64,000 nt of DNA, taken from positions 1 through 64,000 of the forward strand of contig UQIW01000008.1 in assembly GCA_900541235.1 (NCBI GenBank). Direction: 5' to 3'. Source of the stretch: an uncultured Collinsella sp. Its GTDB lineage: Bacteria > Actinomycetota > Coriobacteriia > Coriobacteriales > Coriobacteriaceae. Shown here in pieces: positions 33,675-43,326 of this stretch (within the stretch, counting starts at the first letter, position 1; each line of letters begins with the position of its first letter). The translations under genes and the position numbers were made by a program. The notes under the pieces are model-generated. The model made no database searches and had not been told where the DNA came from. It saw only the letters and a program-made list of their open reading frames with translations.

Positions 33675-36512
33675 CTATAGCGAAACGGATCCGTTTTTCT
33701 TGATGCGGGCGAGTATGTTTTTGAGCTTGTTAAAGTCGAGCGGTTTGGATAGATGGGCGTTCATGCCGGAGTCGTGTGCCGCCTTGGCGTCCTCGGCAAA
33801 GGCATTGGCGGTGAGCGCGATGATGGGGATATCGGCTGCATCGACCTTCTCGCTCAGGCGAATCGCGCGGGTTGCCTCGTAACCGTCCATGTCCGGCATC
33901 ATAATGTCCATCAGGATCGCATCGAAGCTGCCGGCGGGATGCGATAGGTACAGATCGACGACTTCGTTGCCGTTGGCGGCGCGGGTGACCACGACGCCCT
34001 CGGATTCTAGCAGCGCCTGGGCAATCTCGGCATTCAATTCGTTGTCTTCGGCGAGCAGTACGTTCATGTCGGCGAGCGAGCAGTCGAGCGCCCCCTCGAC
34101 CGTATTCGCCCGCGCTTGGGGGTTCTTGTCGATATCGAGCGGAATCTCCACGTAGAACGAGGTGCCCGCATGGAGCTCGCTGGTGACTTCGATGGTGCCG
34201 CCCATTAGTTCAATAAGCGACTTGACGATTGGCATGCCCATGCCGGTTCCTTGGAACTTGCTACGTGCATCGTTACCTTCTTGGGCAAACGGCTCATAGA
34301 TATGCTTTAAAAACTTGGAAGTCATGCCAATGCCGGTATCCGAAACGCTAAAGCAAAAGAGCGCGCGCCCGTTATCGAGTGGCTTGGTCTTTGAGCTAAA
34401 GGTGACGGAGCCGCCGTGCTTGTTGTACTTAATGCTGTTGTCTAACAGGTTGATCATGATCTGTCGGATATGGGTGGGACTGCCGACCATGTATGGCCCC
34501 GTGGTGTATGGCAGACTATTGTCCTGCATGGTGATGCCGTTATCGGATGCGCGGAGCTTGCACAGAACCAGCGTATCGTCACAGAGCTCTTTGAGGTTAA
34601 AAGGCGCATGTTCCAGTGTTATCTTGCGGTCTTCGATTTTGCCCATCTCGAGGATGTCGTTAATCAGCGAGAGCAGGTGATTGGCGGCAACACGAGCCTT
34701 GGCGCGGCTTTCGCGGGCGACCTGGATATCGCCTTCCTTCAATTCCTCGATATCGATAAGGCCCAGGATGCCGTTGAGCGGCGTACGGATGTCGTGGCTC
34801 ATGCGCGTGAGGAATGCCGTCTTAGCGGCGTTGGCGGCGTCGGCTTTTTCGCGCTCGGTTCGAGCGCGCACGAGCGCCCAGATGAGCAGGACGATGCTGA
34901 CCGACAACATACCGATGAGGGTGGAGGCAACGGCGGTGCGGTTGCGATAAAGGAATTGAAGCGTGTTGGATTCCTGGGCCGTGTACGACGTAGAGGAGTA
35001 ATTGCTTGCGGAGAGCGATTCTCCGGCATTGATGATGCCCTTGTTGATGATTCCCAGCAGCTCGGGCTTTCCGCGCGAAATCCAGCACGAGAGCTCGCAG
35101 GTGTCAGGGAGCTCGACCGTCTCGCAGTCCTCGAGATCATAACGATCGCCGAGGGTTTTTACGCGTGAACTGGGAGCGACGACGCAGCGCGCCGTTCCCC
35201 TCCTGAGGGCGTCGAACGCTTCATCGTCGGATCGGTATTCGGTCACGGTCGCTGTGGGGAACAGACTTTCAAGTACGTTTCGGTTGATAAACGATGATTT
35301 GGTACAGGCGATGTTCTGAAGATCTTTGTTCAGGTTGCTTCCGCTGTGGATGGCGGTGAGGGATATGGTCCCCAACGATACCGACTGCACAACGCCTGAT
35401 TGCTCGGCAAACCAGTAATCTCGGTATACCGGCAGCGCGACGTCTATGCTTCCCTTTGACAGGGCCTTTGACATCATCTTGTAGCTATCAAAGGCGACGG
35501 TTTCGACCGTAATGCCAAATTTATCGTGCAACGTCGTCGCAAGCGATGCGAGCGAGCCTTCCATTTTGCCGTCTTCGTCTTCGTTGCAGTAGGGGAGTTT
35601 GCCCGTAATGTAGCCGAGCGTGATGGTGTTGTTGTTCGCCTTGAGCCAGGCGCGCTCATCGCCGGTGAGCGAGGATGATCCGCTGTTTTGCGCTGAATAG
35701 TTCGATTTGACCTCGTCGTTATAGCGGGGGTTGACGCGGTTGATTGCCGCCATTGCGGAGTTGATGTTGTCCATCAGGTCGGGGCGGCTTTTGGGAACGG
35801 CAAAGTAGTAGTCGCTCGAACCGACGTAGAACATGGGCGACGCCTCGGGCGACGAAATGGTGTCGTTCATGATGATGGCGTCGACCTCGCCGTTTGCGAG
35901 CGCGTCAAAGAGAACGGAGCCTCCGTCATACTCCCTGTATGTGCAGGCGATTCCCTCGTTGGCGAGCCACTGCTGGCCGACGATGGTTTGCATAACACCG
36001 GAGTTGTAACCGATGGTGAGACCCTGGAGTGCTTGAGGGTCACCCTTGGCCAGGTCGTCACGGTCGGGCCTGGCGTAGATGTAGTAGCGCTCGGTGCCCT
36101 CGGGGTTCGAGGAAAAGAGCAGCTTTTGGGCGCGTTCCTCGGAGTAGGAGATGTTGGGCATGAGGTCGATCTCGCCTGCCTCGAGCATGTCCATAAGCTC
36201 GGTGAAGGTGCCGGAGACGTATTCGTACCGCCAGCCGGGCGTGTAGTACGACAGGGTCTGGAGGTACTCGTAACCCCATCCCGAGAGACGCTCGCCGGGG
36301 GTGCCGTTCTGGAAGCCCTCGTTGTTGACGAGCCAGCCGACGCGGACCGTCTTGACTGGCTGACTAGAGTCATCGGCAAAAGCCTGGACAGGCGCGATGG
36401 AACACAGTGCGGCAAGCGCGGCAAGCACAATGGCCAGGGCGCGACATATAACTGAACGAAGGACAGTGGCAGCTCTCACATGCAATCCTAACGAATCGAG
36501 ACAATACCGCAT
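33675..36512 (-). CDS. BvgS-like hybrid kinase with two fused substrate-binding domains
   Basis: This 945-residue protein has a signal/TM segment (about 20-45), two tandem family-3 binding domains (about 54-280, starting KTVRVGWLVNNEGF; and about 295-520, starting NTITLGYITGKLPY) and a TM helix (about 530-553). HisKA follows with His573 in MSHDIRTPLNGI, then HATPase_c and a receiver with VLLAEDNELN and LMDIMMPDMDG. No Hpt domain is present. The kinase and receiver closely resemble those of the 30891 gene. A GTG 11 codons downstream of the listed ATG could be the true start. Confidence 0.9.
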   Translation of the reverse strand: MRYCLDSLGLHVRAATVLRSVICRALAIVLAALAALCSIAPVQAFADDSSQPVKTVRVGWLVNNEGFQNGTPGERLSGWGYEYLQTLSYYTPGWRYEYVSGTFTELMDMLEAGEIDLMPNISYSEERAQKLLFSSNPEGTERYYIYARPDRDDLAKGDPQALQGLTIGYNSGVMQTIVGQQWLANEGIACTYREYDGGSVLFDALANGEVDAIIMNDTISSPEASPMFYVGSSDYYFAVPKSRPDLMDNINSAMAAINRVNPRYNDEVKSNYSAQNSGSSSLTGDERAWLKANNNTITLGYITGKLPYCNEDEDGKMEGSLASLATTLHDKFGITVETVAFDSYKMMSKALSKGSIDVALPVYRDYWFAEQSGVVQSVSLGTISLTAIHSGSNLNKDLQNIACTKSSFINRNVLESLFPTATVTEYRSDDEAFDALRRGTARCVVAPSSRVKTLGDRYDLEDCETVELPDTCELSCWISRGKPELLGIINKGIINAGESLSASNYSSTSYTAQESNTLQFLYRNRTAVASTLIGMLSVSIVLLIWALVRARTEREKADAANAAKTAFLTRMSHDIRTPLNGILGLIDIEELKEGDIQVARESRAKARVAANHLLSLINDILEMGKIEDRKITLEHAPFNLKELCDDTLVLCKLRASDNGITMQDNSLPYTTGPYMVGSPTHIRQIMINLLDNSIKYNKHGGSVTFSSKTKPLDNGRALFCFSVSDTGIGMTSKFLKHIYEPFAQEGNDARSKFQGTGMGMPIVKSLIELMGGTIEVTSELHAGTSFYVEIPLDIDKNPQARANTVEGALDCSLADMNVLLAEDNELNAEIAQALLESEGVVVTRAANGNEVVDLYLSHPAGSFDAILMDIMMPDMDGYEATRAIRLSEKVDAADIPIIALTANAFAEDAKAAHDSGMNAHLSKPLDFNKLKNILARIKKNGSVSL

Positions 36513-36576
36513 AAGGATACCAGCTCAGCCTGCCCAGTCGGCAGCTGTACCGCTAAACGCTCCCGCCCGGCAGTCA

Positions 36577-36654
36577 TCGGGGACGTTCTTAAACGACTAG
36601 TCATTGGGGACGTTCTTGTTTGACTGGTCATTTAAGAACGTCCCCAATGACTAG
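36577..36654. repeat. B-family hairpin repeat, one and a half copies
   Basis: A left half-copy (gtcatcggggacgttctt, from 36573) is followed by a full hairpin at 36597-36654 whose 21-bp arms (ctagtcattggggacgttct... / ...agaacgtccccaatgactag) are exactly complementary. It sits between the hybrid kinase start and the channel gene, so here it is not at a 3' end. Confidence 0.8.
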
Positions 36655-36723
36655 TTCCGTTTGCTGGGGAGGCGTGGGACAATACCGAGCGAACGTGATT
36701 GGTTGTCCGTGGAAGGGGTCGCG

Positions 36724-37149
36724 ATGAAAAAGCTCAGGACGCTTGCCGATGTGCTGCGACAGGCTGGCTTTGCACGCATTACGGGCCTGTTTCTTATTTT
36801 CTATCTGCTTTGCTCGACGGCTGTCTGGCTGTCCGAGCCCACGACCCTCACGTTTGGCGATGGTCTCTGGTTTAGCTTTGAGACGGTCTCGACGATTGGC
36901 TTTGGCGATATCCCCGCTGAAACGCCGGTTGCCCGCGGCATTACCGTTATCCTAAGCGTCATCAGTATCTTCTATATCGCCATGCTTACGGGCGTGGCGG
37001 TGAACTACTGCAATACGCTTATCAAGCTGCGCCAAAAGGACACCATGGCGCGCTTTATGGACGATCTTGAGCATTTGGAAGAACTCGACCGCGATGAGCT
37101 CGCCGATCTGTCGCGCCGCGTGCGCGAATACCGTCGCCGGCAACGATAG
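36724..37149 (+). CDS. Two-helix potassium channel
   Basis: This 141-residue protein has TM1 (about 17-36), a pore helix and the selectivity filter STIGFGD (56-62), then TM2 (about 72-98). The C-terminus is short, charged and probably coiled (LEHLEELDRDELADLSRRVR), without a RCK/TrkA domain. The filter reads TIGFGD rather than TVGYGD, still compatible with K+ selectivity. The ATG at 36724 follows GAAGGGG. Confidence 0.88.
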   Translation: MKKLRTLADVLRQAGFARITGLFLIFYLLCSTAVWLSEPTTLTFGDGLWFSFETVSTIGFGDIPAETPVARGITVILSVISIFYIAMLTGVAVNYCNTLIKLRQKDTMARFMDDLEHLEELDRDELADLSRRVREYRRRQR

Positions 37150-37185
37150 AACGGGTGCCGCGCGTCACGACGAGGGGGATTGCAT

Positions 37186-37719
37186 ATGAACATCACGGTG
37201 TACCTGGGCGCGAGCGTCGGCAACGACCCGGCGTTTCTGCCCGCGGTGCAGGAGCTGGGCAATTGGATTGGCGCCAACGGACACGCGCTCGTATACGGCG
37301 GGTCCAAATCGGGACTGATGGGCGCGCTCGCCGATAGCGTACTCGAGGCAGGCGGACATGTGACGGGTGTGGAGCCGAGCTTTTTTATCGAGGCAGAGTT
37401 TCAACACGACGGAATCGACGACCTTATCGTGACGAGCGACATGGCCGAGCGCAAAGCCAAGATGATCGAGCTCGGCGATGCGTTCATCGCATTTCCGGGC
37501 GGCACGGGCACGCTCGAGGAGATTGCCGAGGTTATGTCCGCGGTGTCGTTGGGGCACCTGAGCTCTCCGTGCATCCTGTATAACCTGGACGGTTACTACA
37601 ACGACCTCAAGGCGTTGCTCGGGCACATGATTGATAAGGGGCTTTCGAGCCCGAGGCGCCAGCACGGCATCTACTTTGCCGACGATTTGCGCGAGATTGC
37701 CTCGATTATCAACGGATAA
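37186..37719 (+). CDS. LOG family protein (nucleoside monophosphate phosphoribohydrolase type)
   Basis: This 177-residue Rossmann-like protein has VYLGASVGNDPAF, GHALVYGGSKSGLMGALADS, the conserved MAERKAKM with catalytic Arg, and FPGGTGTLEEI (the PGGxGTxxE signature). Family members release the base from adenosine-type monophosphates. The ATG at 37186 has AGGGGG upstream. It is preceded closely by the channel gene (36-base gap), so the two may share a transcript. Confidence 0.9.
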   Translation: MNITVYLGASVGNDPAFLPAVQELGNWIGANGHALVYGGSKSGLMGALADSVLEAGGHVTGVEPSFFIEAEFQHDGIDDLIVTSDMAERKAKMIELGDAFIAFPGGTGTLEEIAEVMSAVSLGHLSSPCILYNLDGYYNDLKALLGHMIDKGLSSPRRQHGIYFADDLREIASIING

Positions 37720-37844
37720 GTCTTGAGCTTGCCCCACTATGGCTCCCAATGGTGCCGTTCGCGGCGCAGACGGTTGGCTCGTTCGGGCAACGCTCGCTCT
37801 ACAATAAAACGTATCTATGTCGACTTTGACCGCGGGAGGACCCG

Positions 37845-39158
37845 ATGGATAACCTTGCCAAACCCACGAACCGAGCGCTGTTTTTGGTCAGCGTCGCCGT
37901 GACCGGTGCACTCGCGGGTGCCGCAGTCTGGCTGTTCTTTTTTGCGATGGAGCACGGTATCGACTATCTATGGACCGAGATTCCGCACGCGCTGGGCGTC
38001 GCTTCGCCCGAGCTTGCCAGCGGCCCGTTTGGCTTTCTGCCGTACCCGTTTTTTGTCTGCCTGCTGGGCGGCCTGTTAATCGGTCTGTACGAAAAGATGA
38101 CAGGCACCAAGACCGATGACCTCAACCAGGTGATGGCTAAGGTTAAGCAAGACGGGCGCTACCCGTACGACAACCTGGGCAAGCTTTCGCTCGCGGCATT
38201 GCTGCCGCTGCTGTTTGGCGGAAGCATTGGACCGGAGGCCGGCCTGACCGGCGTTATCGCCGGTCTGTGCAGCTGGGTCGGCGACCGCATGCGTCGCTTT
38301 GGCGCCGAGTTTAGGGAGCTCACGTTGCTGGGCACCCAGGCTGCCCTGACGGCGCTCTTTACCGCGCCCGTCTTTGGCTTTGTGGCGCCGCTTGCCGGTA
38401 GCACCGACGGCCAGGGTGAAGACGCCGACGATGAGTCCGCGTCCGGCGAGATCACCATCAAGCTGCCCAAGACGCAAAAGACGGTGGTCTACGGTATTGC
38501 GATTGCCGGCGGTCTGGGCACCTACCTGCTGCTTGGACAGCTTGTGGGCGGCGGCATGGGCATGCCCAGGTTCGAGTCCGCCGAGGTGGGCAACCTAGAG
38601 CTTACCTGGCTCGTCCCTCTGTCGTTGATCGGCACCGTCTGCGGCTGGCTGTACTTTGTCTCTGAGCACGCGAGCGAAGCATTTGCCCATGCAATAGGGG
38701 AACGTCCTGTCGTCAAGGCCATGCTAGCCGGTCTGGCGCTCGCCATCTGTGGCACGGTCCTGCCCTACACCATGTTTGCCGGCGAGACCCAGGCCGGTGT
38801 GCTCATGGAAACCTACCTGACCATCCCCGCCGGCGTGCTGATCGCGACCGGTCTTGTTAAGGCCATGCTGACGCCCGCCCTCATCAACCTTGGTTGGCGT
38901 GGCGGCCACTTCTTCCCGGTTATCTTCTCGGGTGTGAGCTTGGGCTACGGCCTTGCCATCCTCACCGGCGCCGATCCGGTCTTTTGCGTCGCCGTCTGCA
39001 CAGCCTCGACGATGGGCGCCGTCATGCGCCAACCCGTTATGGTCGTGGGCCTGTTGCTCATGTGCTTCCCGCTCAAAGGCATCGTCTGTATGATCATCGC
39101 CGCCGTCATCGCCGCCGGTATCCCACTGCCCAAGCCGCTGCACAAATGGCGCGGTTAA
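37845..39158 (+). CDS. ClC-type chloride channel/transporter
   Basis: This 437-residue polytopic protein has the ClC signature FGGSIGPEAGLTGVIAGL; the conserved gating Glu is present (GPE). The late motif GWRGGHFFPVIFSGVSLGY matches the GxFxP chloride-binding region. A hydrophilic acidic insert (GEDADDESASGE) lies between helices near residue 190. The sequence suggests a ClC exchanger or fluoride/chloride carrier without CBS domains. Confidence 0.9.
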   Translation: MDNLAKPTNRALFLVSVAVTGALAGAAVWLFFFAMEHGIDYLWTEIPHALGVASPELASGPFGFLPYPFFVCLLGGLLIGLYEKMTGTKTDDLNQVMAKVKQDGRYPYDNLGKLSLAALLPLLFGGSIGPEAGLTGVIAGLCSWVGDRMRRFGAEFRELTLLGTQAALTALFTAPVFGFVAPLAGSTDGQGEDADDESASGEITIKLPKTQKTVVYGIAIAGGLGTYLLLGQLVGGGMGMPRFESAEVGNLELTWLVPLSLIGTVCGWLYFVSEHASEAFAHAIGERPVVKAMLAGLALAICGTVLPYTMFAGETQAGVLMETYLTIPAGVLIATGLVKAMLTPALINLGWRGGHFFPVIFSGVSLGYGLAILTGADPVFCVAVCTASTMGAVMRQPVMVVGLLLMCFPLKGIVCMIIAAVIAAGIPLPKPLHKWRG

Positions 39159-39186
39159 TCGCGAGTCAACTCCAGAGGGGTACGAG

Positions 39187-39978
39187 ATGATCCTGTACTT
39201 TAGCGCGACGGGGAACAGCGAACATGTGGCGCGTCGCATTGCGGCGGCGACAGACGACAAGGTTGTGTCGATTGAGCGTTTTGATGCCGAAGCCCTTCGC
39301 CTTGTTGCGACGGAAGGCCCCTGCCAGCTGGGATTTGTTGCTCCGGTGTATGCCTGGGGTCTGCCGACACCGATGATCGAGTTTTTGAAGACTGCCGACC
39401 TGTCGATTGCTGCCGGTGCAAAGGGCGGCGAGCGCCCCTATACGTTCTATGTTTCGACGTACGGTTCGACGACCGGCCAATCTGCCAAGTTTGCCCGCGA
39501 CCTGCTGCACGAGCGTGGGCTCGAGTTGGATGCGGCGATGAGCGTCAAGATGCCCGATACCTGGACGCCTGTTTTCGACCTGTCTGACCCTCAAAAGGTT
39601 GAGGGTATCAATAGAGCTGCCGAGGCGCAGATTGATGCCGTGATCGAGGCGGTGCGGGCACGCCGCACGGGTAACATGATGCGCCATCGCGTGCCTCTGT
39701 TTGCATCGTGCGCGTATCACGCAATTGGGCTGCCGCGCATGCAACAGACGAGCAAGTTTGCCGTCGATGCCGATCGCTGCATCGGCTGCGGCCTGTGTGC
39801 CAAGCGCTGCCCCATGGCGGCGATTGAGATGCGCGACGGCCTTCCCGTCTGGACAAAGCCGGAGTGCGCAGCCTGCCTTCGTTGCCTGCACCGTTGTCCC
39901 AAATTTGCCATCTCGCACGGTAAGCGCACGGCATCCCACGGTCAGTACAGGCATCCCAAGCCAGGTGTGAGGATGTAG
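39187..39978 (+). CDS. EFR1-type flavodoxin-ferredoxin fusion
   Basis: This 263-residue protein begins with a flavodoxin-like domain (MILYFSATGNSEHVARRIA, FMN phosphate loop SATGNS) and ends with two ferredoxin motifs (CIGCGLCAKRCP and CAACLRCLHRCP) that bind 4Fe-4S clusters. The family is common in anaerobes and moves electrons between flavin and iron-sulfur partners. GAGGGG precedes the ATG, 28 bases after the ClC stop. Confidence 0.92.
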   Translation: MILYFSATGNSEHVARRIAAATDDKVVSIERFDAEALRLVATEGPCQLGFVAPVYAWGLPTPMIEFLKTADLSIAAGAKGGERPYTFYVSTYGSTTGQSAKFARDLLHERGLELDAAMSVKMPDTWTPVFDLSDPQKVEGINRAAEAQIDAVIEAVRARRTGNMMRHRVPLFASCAYHAIGLPRMQQTSKFAVDADRCIGCGLCAKRCPMAAIEMRDGLPVWTKPECAACLRCLHRCPKFAISHGKRTASHGQYRHPKPGVRM

Positions 39979-39993
39979 CGGCTGCTGGCCGCG

Positions 39994-40869
39994 CTACTTC
40001 CAAACCGCGAGCGCCGCAGTGCCCAGTACGATGAGGGCGAGACCGATGGCGCTGCGCCGCGAGACCTTTTCGTTGAATGCCAAGCGCGCAAATAGTACCG
40101 ATACGACAATCGATAGTTTGTCGATCTGCACCACGACGCTCACCTGGCCTGCGGCGATGGCATAGTAATAGAGCAGCCACGATGCTCCGGTCGCGATGCC
40201 CGATGCCGCGAGAAATACGAGCTCGTAGCGGTCTACGTGCACGGCTTGGCCCATCTTGCCTTTAGCTGCCACGATTGCCCATGCCATAACCAGTACCACG
40301 CAGGTGCGGATTGCCGTGGCCAGGTTTGACTCGACGCCTTCGATGCCGATCTTGGCGAGGACGGAGGTGAGTGCTGCGAACATGGCGGCGCCGAGGGCGT
40401 AAGCGAGCCAGGTCCGGTCTTGCTGCTGCTCGGGTCCGGCGGATTGCTGCTTCTCGGTCATTAAAAAAGTGCCGAGGGTAATGACGGCGGTTCCCACGAG
40501 CTTAACCGCAAGGTTGCTCGTCTCGCCAAAAAGCACGATGGCGATCAGCGCGGCGAGCACGGTGCTCATCTTGTCGACCGGTACGACCTTATTGACGTCT
40601 CCGATGCTCAACGCCTTAAAGTAACAGATCCACGAAGCGCCGGTAGCGAGTCCCGAGAGGACGAGAAAGAGCCAGGATCTGGGTTCGATGCTGCCAATGG
40701 TTCCAATGGATCCAGAAATGCCCGCCATTGCCCAGGCGAAAACGAGCACCACGCAGGTGCGAATGGCCGTCGCGACATTGGAGTCGGTCTGCTTGATGCC
40801 GCATTTGGCCAAGATGGATGTGATGCCGGCAAAGAATGCTGACGCAAATGCTGCGACGACCCACGACAC
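39994..40869 (-). CDS. EamA/DMT family transporter
   Basis: This 291-residue protein is made of two EamA repeats with ten predicted helices. The repeats are strikingly alike: ILAKCGIKQTDSNVATAIRT in the first and VLAKIGIEGVESNLATAIRT in the second, each followed by CVVLVxAWA. It is a drug/metabolite-type permease with unknown substrate. It is convergent with the flavodoxin-ferredoxin gene. Confidence 0.9.
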   Translation of the reverse strand: MSWVVAAFASAFFAGITSILAKCGIKQTDSNVATAIRTCVVLVFAWAMAGISGSIGTIGSIEPRSWLFLVLSGLATGASWICYFKALSIGDVNKVVPVDKMSTVLAALIAIVLFGETSNLAVKLVGTAVITLGTFLMTEKQQSAGPEQQQDRTWLAYALGAAMFAALTSVLAKIGIEGVESNLATAIRTCVVLVMAWAIVAAKGKMGQAVHVDRYELVFLAASGIATGASWLLYYYAIAAGQVSVVVQIDKLSIVVSVLFARLAFNEKVSRRSAIGLALIVLGTAALAVWK

Positions 40870-41007
40870 GGGTGAAATGCCTCCCCAAAGAACAACCGCG
40901 CCAGATTTACGGCGCTCGTCCGATGATACCGTCCCGCCATGAAGCTTTGATATCGCTGTGGTGAGACAGGGGCCATAGTTCGAGAGGGCATTTGGTTAAG
41001 GCTCGAA

Positions 41008-41190
41008 TCGAAGGTGAATGGTTTTCCGCGAAGTGAACGAGTAAATCTGGACCCCTGGGACATGCACACTTTTTCGAACAAAACTGCAGGATTCTTAGAC
41101 AAAAACCGCAGGAATTGAGTCCTTAAAAATGTCGATGCTACAGGGTACTGTTTTTACTCGTTCACTTCTCGGAAAAGTATTCACCTTCGA
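41008..41190. repeat. Long inverted repeat filling the 40870-41318 gap
   Basis: Arms at 41008-41045 and 41153-41190 (38 bp each) are complementary at all but three or four positions; each contains TCGAAGGTGAAT and GAAGTGAACGAGTAAA. Pairing continues weakly inward (ccctgggacatgc against a ccctgtagcatcg-like complement). The loop has two related segments, ctgcaggatt and ccgcaggaatt. No gene is seen in this 450-base stretch. A structured mobile repeat or RNA is possible. Confidence 0.75.
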
Positions 41191-41318
41191 TATGCTGACG
41201 GTGTCTTTTTGGTTGCCAAGAACTAGACGGCCTGCTGTGAGGGGCGGTGGTGACGCTATGCCGCCTTGTTTCATTGAAAAAATAAGCGGGGTACCACCTA
41301 AGCTTTTTTAGCTGTCGA

Positions 41319-42017
41319 TTACAGATCGCGTACTCGATAAACCTTGGTGCTGACAGCGCAGCTGATTGCACATAGTGCGAGCGCCAGTACTGCAATTCCT
41401 GCACACAGACAGCCAAGGACGGCGGGATCGGGATTCGCTCCGGCAATCGACATGAGCCAGTTGCTGATGGGGTTGGAGGAACTCAGCATTGCCATGGTGC
41501 CGCAGCCAAACAGGGCAAACAGGCCAAGGGATAGGCGCAGCGCCTCCATGTGTCCAAATCGGAAGAACAGCGGCTGTGCCAAGAATACCATCATGAGGGA
41601 GATGAGCATTGATGCCGCCGAGGCGGTTGCGATTTCAAAGATCGTCTGTCCCGTCGAAGGAATGCCCGCGCTGTTGAAGAGCGGGATGGAGGCGATGCTC
41701 AAAAGCGTGGCTGCACATGCCATGACGACCGAGAAGACAACGATGCACAGGTAGCGTGCGCAAATAATGTCTTTGCGCGAGAAGGGCAACGTTGCTCGAT
41801 AACGCTCCCAGCCGTTTTGGTTATCGTAGCCAGCTAGCGAGTTCATGATTATGATGGGCGACATTGCGCTGACCGCACAGGCGCCGGCGCTCATACCGGA
41901 ATCGCCGTCTGTCGCGTTGGCGAGGGTCAACACGACGAAGATGAACAGCCCGACACCCGCGATGCTCGGGGTGAGCGTGCGAACGATGGCGAGCTCGGAC
42001 ATAAAGGCACGTTTCAT
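41319..42017 (-). CDS. ABC-2 type permease
   Basis: This 232-residue protein has six hydrophobic segments and the motif NQNGWERYRATLPFSRKDII typical of ABC2_membrane_5-type permeases. It overlaps the ATPase gene by 4 bases and is the third gene of the GntR-ABC operon. AAAGGGA precedes the start. The exporter's cargo is unknown; the family often handles peptides or antibiotics. Confidence 0.85.
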   Translation of the reverse strand: MKRAFMSELAIVRTLTPSIAGVGLFIFVVLTLANATDGDSGMSAGACAVSAMSPIIIMNSLAGYDNQNGWERYRATLPFSRKDIICARYLCIVVFSVVMACAATLLSIASIPLFNSAGIPSTGQTIFEIATASAASMLISLMMVFLAQPLFFRFGHMEALRLSLGLFALFGCGTMAMLSSSNPISNWLMSIAGANPDPAVLGCLCAGIAVLALALCAISCAVSTKVYRVRDL

Positions 42018-42895
42018 TTCGAAGTCCCTTTCAGCGTGAGGCGCAGATAGTCGTCAATGGTTGCCCGATCGCAGGGAATCTCGGGGAAGGCCTCGAGCGT
42101 TTCGCGACGGTTGGGCACGAGCACGTCCACGCTGTAGGCGTGGTGGACGGCACGGGCGCCTTCGACGCAAACCATAAGCTCGGCGGCCTGTGCTTGGGTA
42201 CAGTGGGCGATGCCGGCGCGGTCGGTAATATCCTCGCGCGGCAGGTCAAACACAATCGAGCCAGCATCGATGCAGATGACGCGATCAGCGGTGCGATCGA
42301 GATCGGACGTAATGTGGCTCGAGAGCAACACGCTGTGCTGGCCGTCGGCGACAAAGGCAAGCAGCTCATCAAGCAGTTCCTCGCGTGCCATGGGATCGAG
42401 GCCCGCAGTGGCTTCGTCCAAAACGAGCAGCTTGGCATTGTGGCTGAGCGCGCAGGCGAGCTGCAGCTTCATACCCATGCCGCGGGAGAGGTCCTTGACC
42501 TTTGTCTTGGGATCGAGGCCAAATCGGTTGATGAATCCGGCGAACGTTTCGCGGTCCCACGTGGGGTACGCCGGGCCTACGAGCGCCTCGATCTGGCCCA
42601 CCTTGAGCGTGGAGGGGAAGGGGCACGTGTCCAGGACAAGACCGACGCGGGAGCGTAGATGGTGTTGCGACTCATCGGGCGCGTCGGCGCCACAGCGCTG
42701 CCCAAACAGGTGCACTTCGCCGGCATCGAGCTTTATAAGCCCGAGAGCAGCTCGAATCGCCGTTGTTTTGCCAGCACCGTTGGCACCAACGAAGCCGACG
42801 ATCTGGCCAGGCTCCACGGCAAGCGTGACGTCGCGCAGCGAAAAGCGGTCGCTTACAGTGTGTGAGATGCCTTTGAGTTCAAGCAAGTTTTGCAT
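42014..42895 (-). CDS. ABC transporter ATP-binding protein
   Basis: This 293-residue ATPase has Walker A GANGAGKTT, signature LSRGMGMKLQLA, Walker B LLVLDEATAGLDP and the H-loop in LLSSHITSD. The signature reads LSRGM rather than LSGGQ, a common variant in the YtrB/BcrA group. ATG 42895 is chosen although the frame is open much further upstream, because the upstream part is the GntR gene in another frame. It works with the permease encoded next. Confidence 0.92.
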   Translation of the reverse strand: MQNLLELKGISHTVSDRFSLRDVTLAVEPGQIVGFVGANGAGKTTAIRAALGLIKLDAGEVHLFGQRCGADAPDESQHHLRSRVGLVLDTCPFPSTLKVGQIEALVGPAYPTWDRETFAGFINRFGLDPKTKVKDLSRGMGMKLQLACALSHNAKLLVLDEATAGLDPMAREELLDELLAFVADGQHSVLLSSHITSDLDRTADRVICIDAGSIVFDLPREDITDRAGIAHCTQAQAAELMVCVEGARAVHHAYSVDVLVPNRRETLEAFPEIPCDRATIDDYLRLTLKGTSK

Positions 42896-42918
42896 GGTAT
42901 AGCCTTTCTTGCAGATGG

Positions 42919-43299
42919 CTACTGCATGGTTTCGGGGGCTACCAGGTCGAGCATCTCGTGCAGTTTGTCGCGCGTGACGCCCAAGGCTTCGGCTTGGCTT
43001 GCCGCTTTCGCAAGCAGCTCTTCGATATGACAGAGCTGGTTTTCGCGCAAAAGCTCCTGGTTGCCCTCGGCGACAAAACAGCCCTTGCCCTGCACGGTGC
43101 AGATAAACCCGAGCTGCTCCAGGTCGGCGTAGGCGCGCTTGGTGGTGATGACGCTCACGCCAAGATCGCTCGCGAGTGCACGGATGCTGGGGAGTTTGGC
43201 GCCCGCAGCGAGCGTGCCCGATAAGATCTGAGCTTTGACTTGCGAGGTTATCTGCTCGTAGATGGGCTTGTCGCTCGAATTGGATAGGATGATGTCCAC
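42919..43299 (-). CDS. GntR family regulator (YtrA type)
   Basis: This 126-residue protein has a winged helix (YEQITSQVKAQILSGTL, then LPSIRALASDLGVSVITTKR) and a short helical C-terminus, without an effector domain, as in the YtrA subfamily. It is the first gene of the ABC operon and has a matching palindrome in its promoter. It probably represses the operon until the transporter is needed. Confidence 0.92.
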   Translation of the reverse strand: MDIILSNSSDKPIYEQITSQVKAQILSGTLAAGAKLPSIRALASDLGVSVITTKRAYADLEQLGFICTVQGKGCFVAEGNQELLRENQLCHIEELLAKAASQAEALGVTRDKLHEMLDLVAPETMQ

Positions 43300-43326
43300 A
43301 GCGGCTCCTTAGCTGTTGGGCTACAC

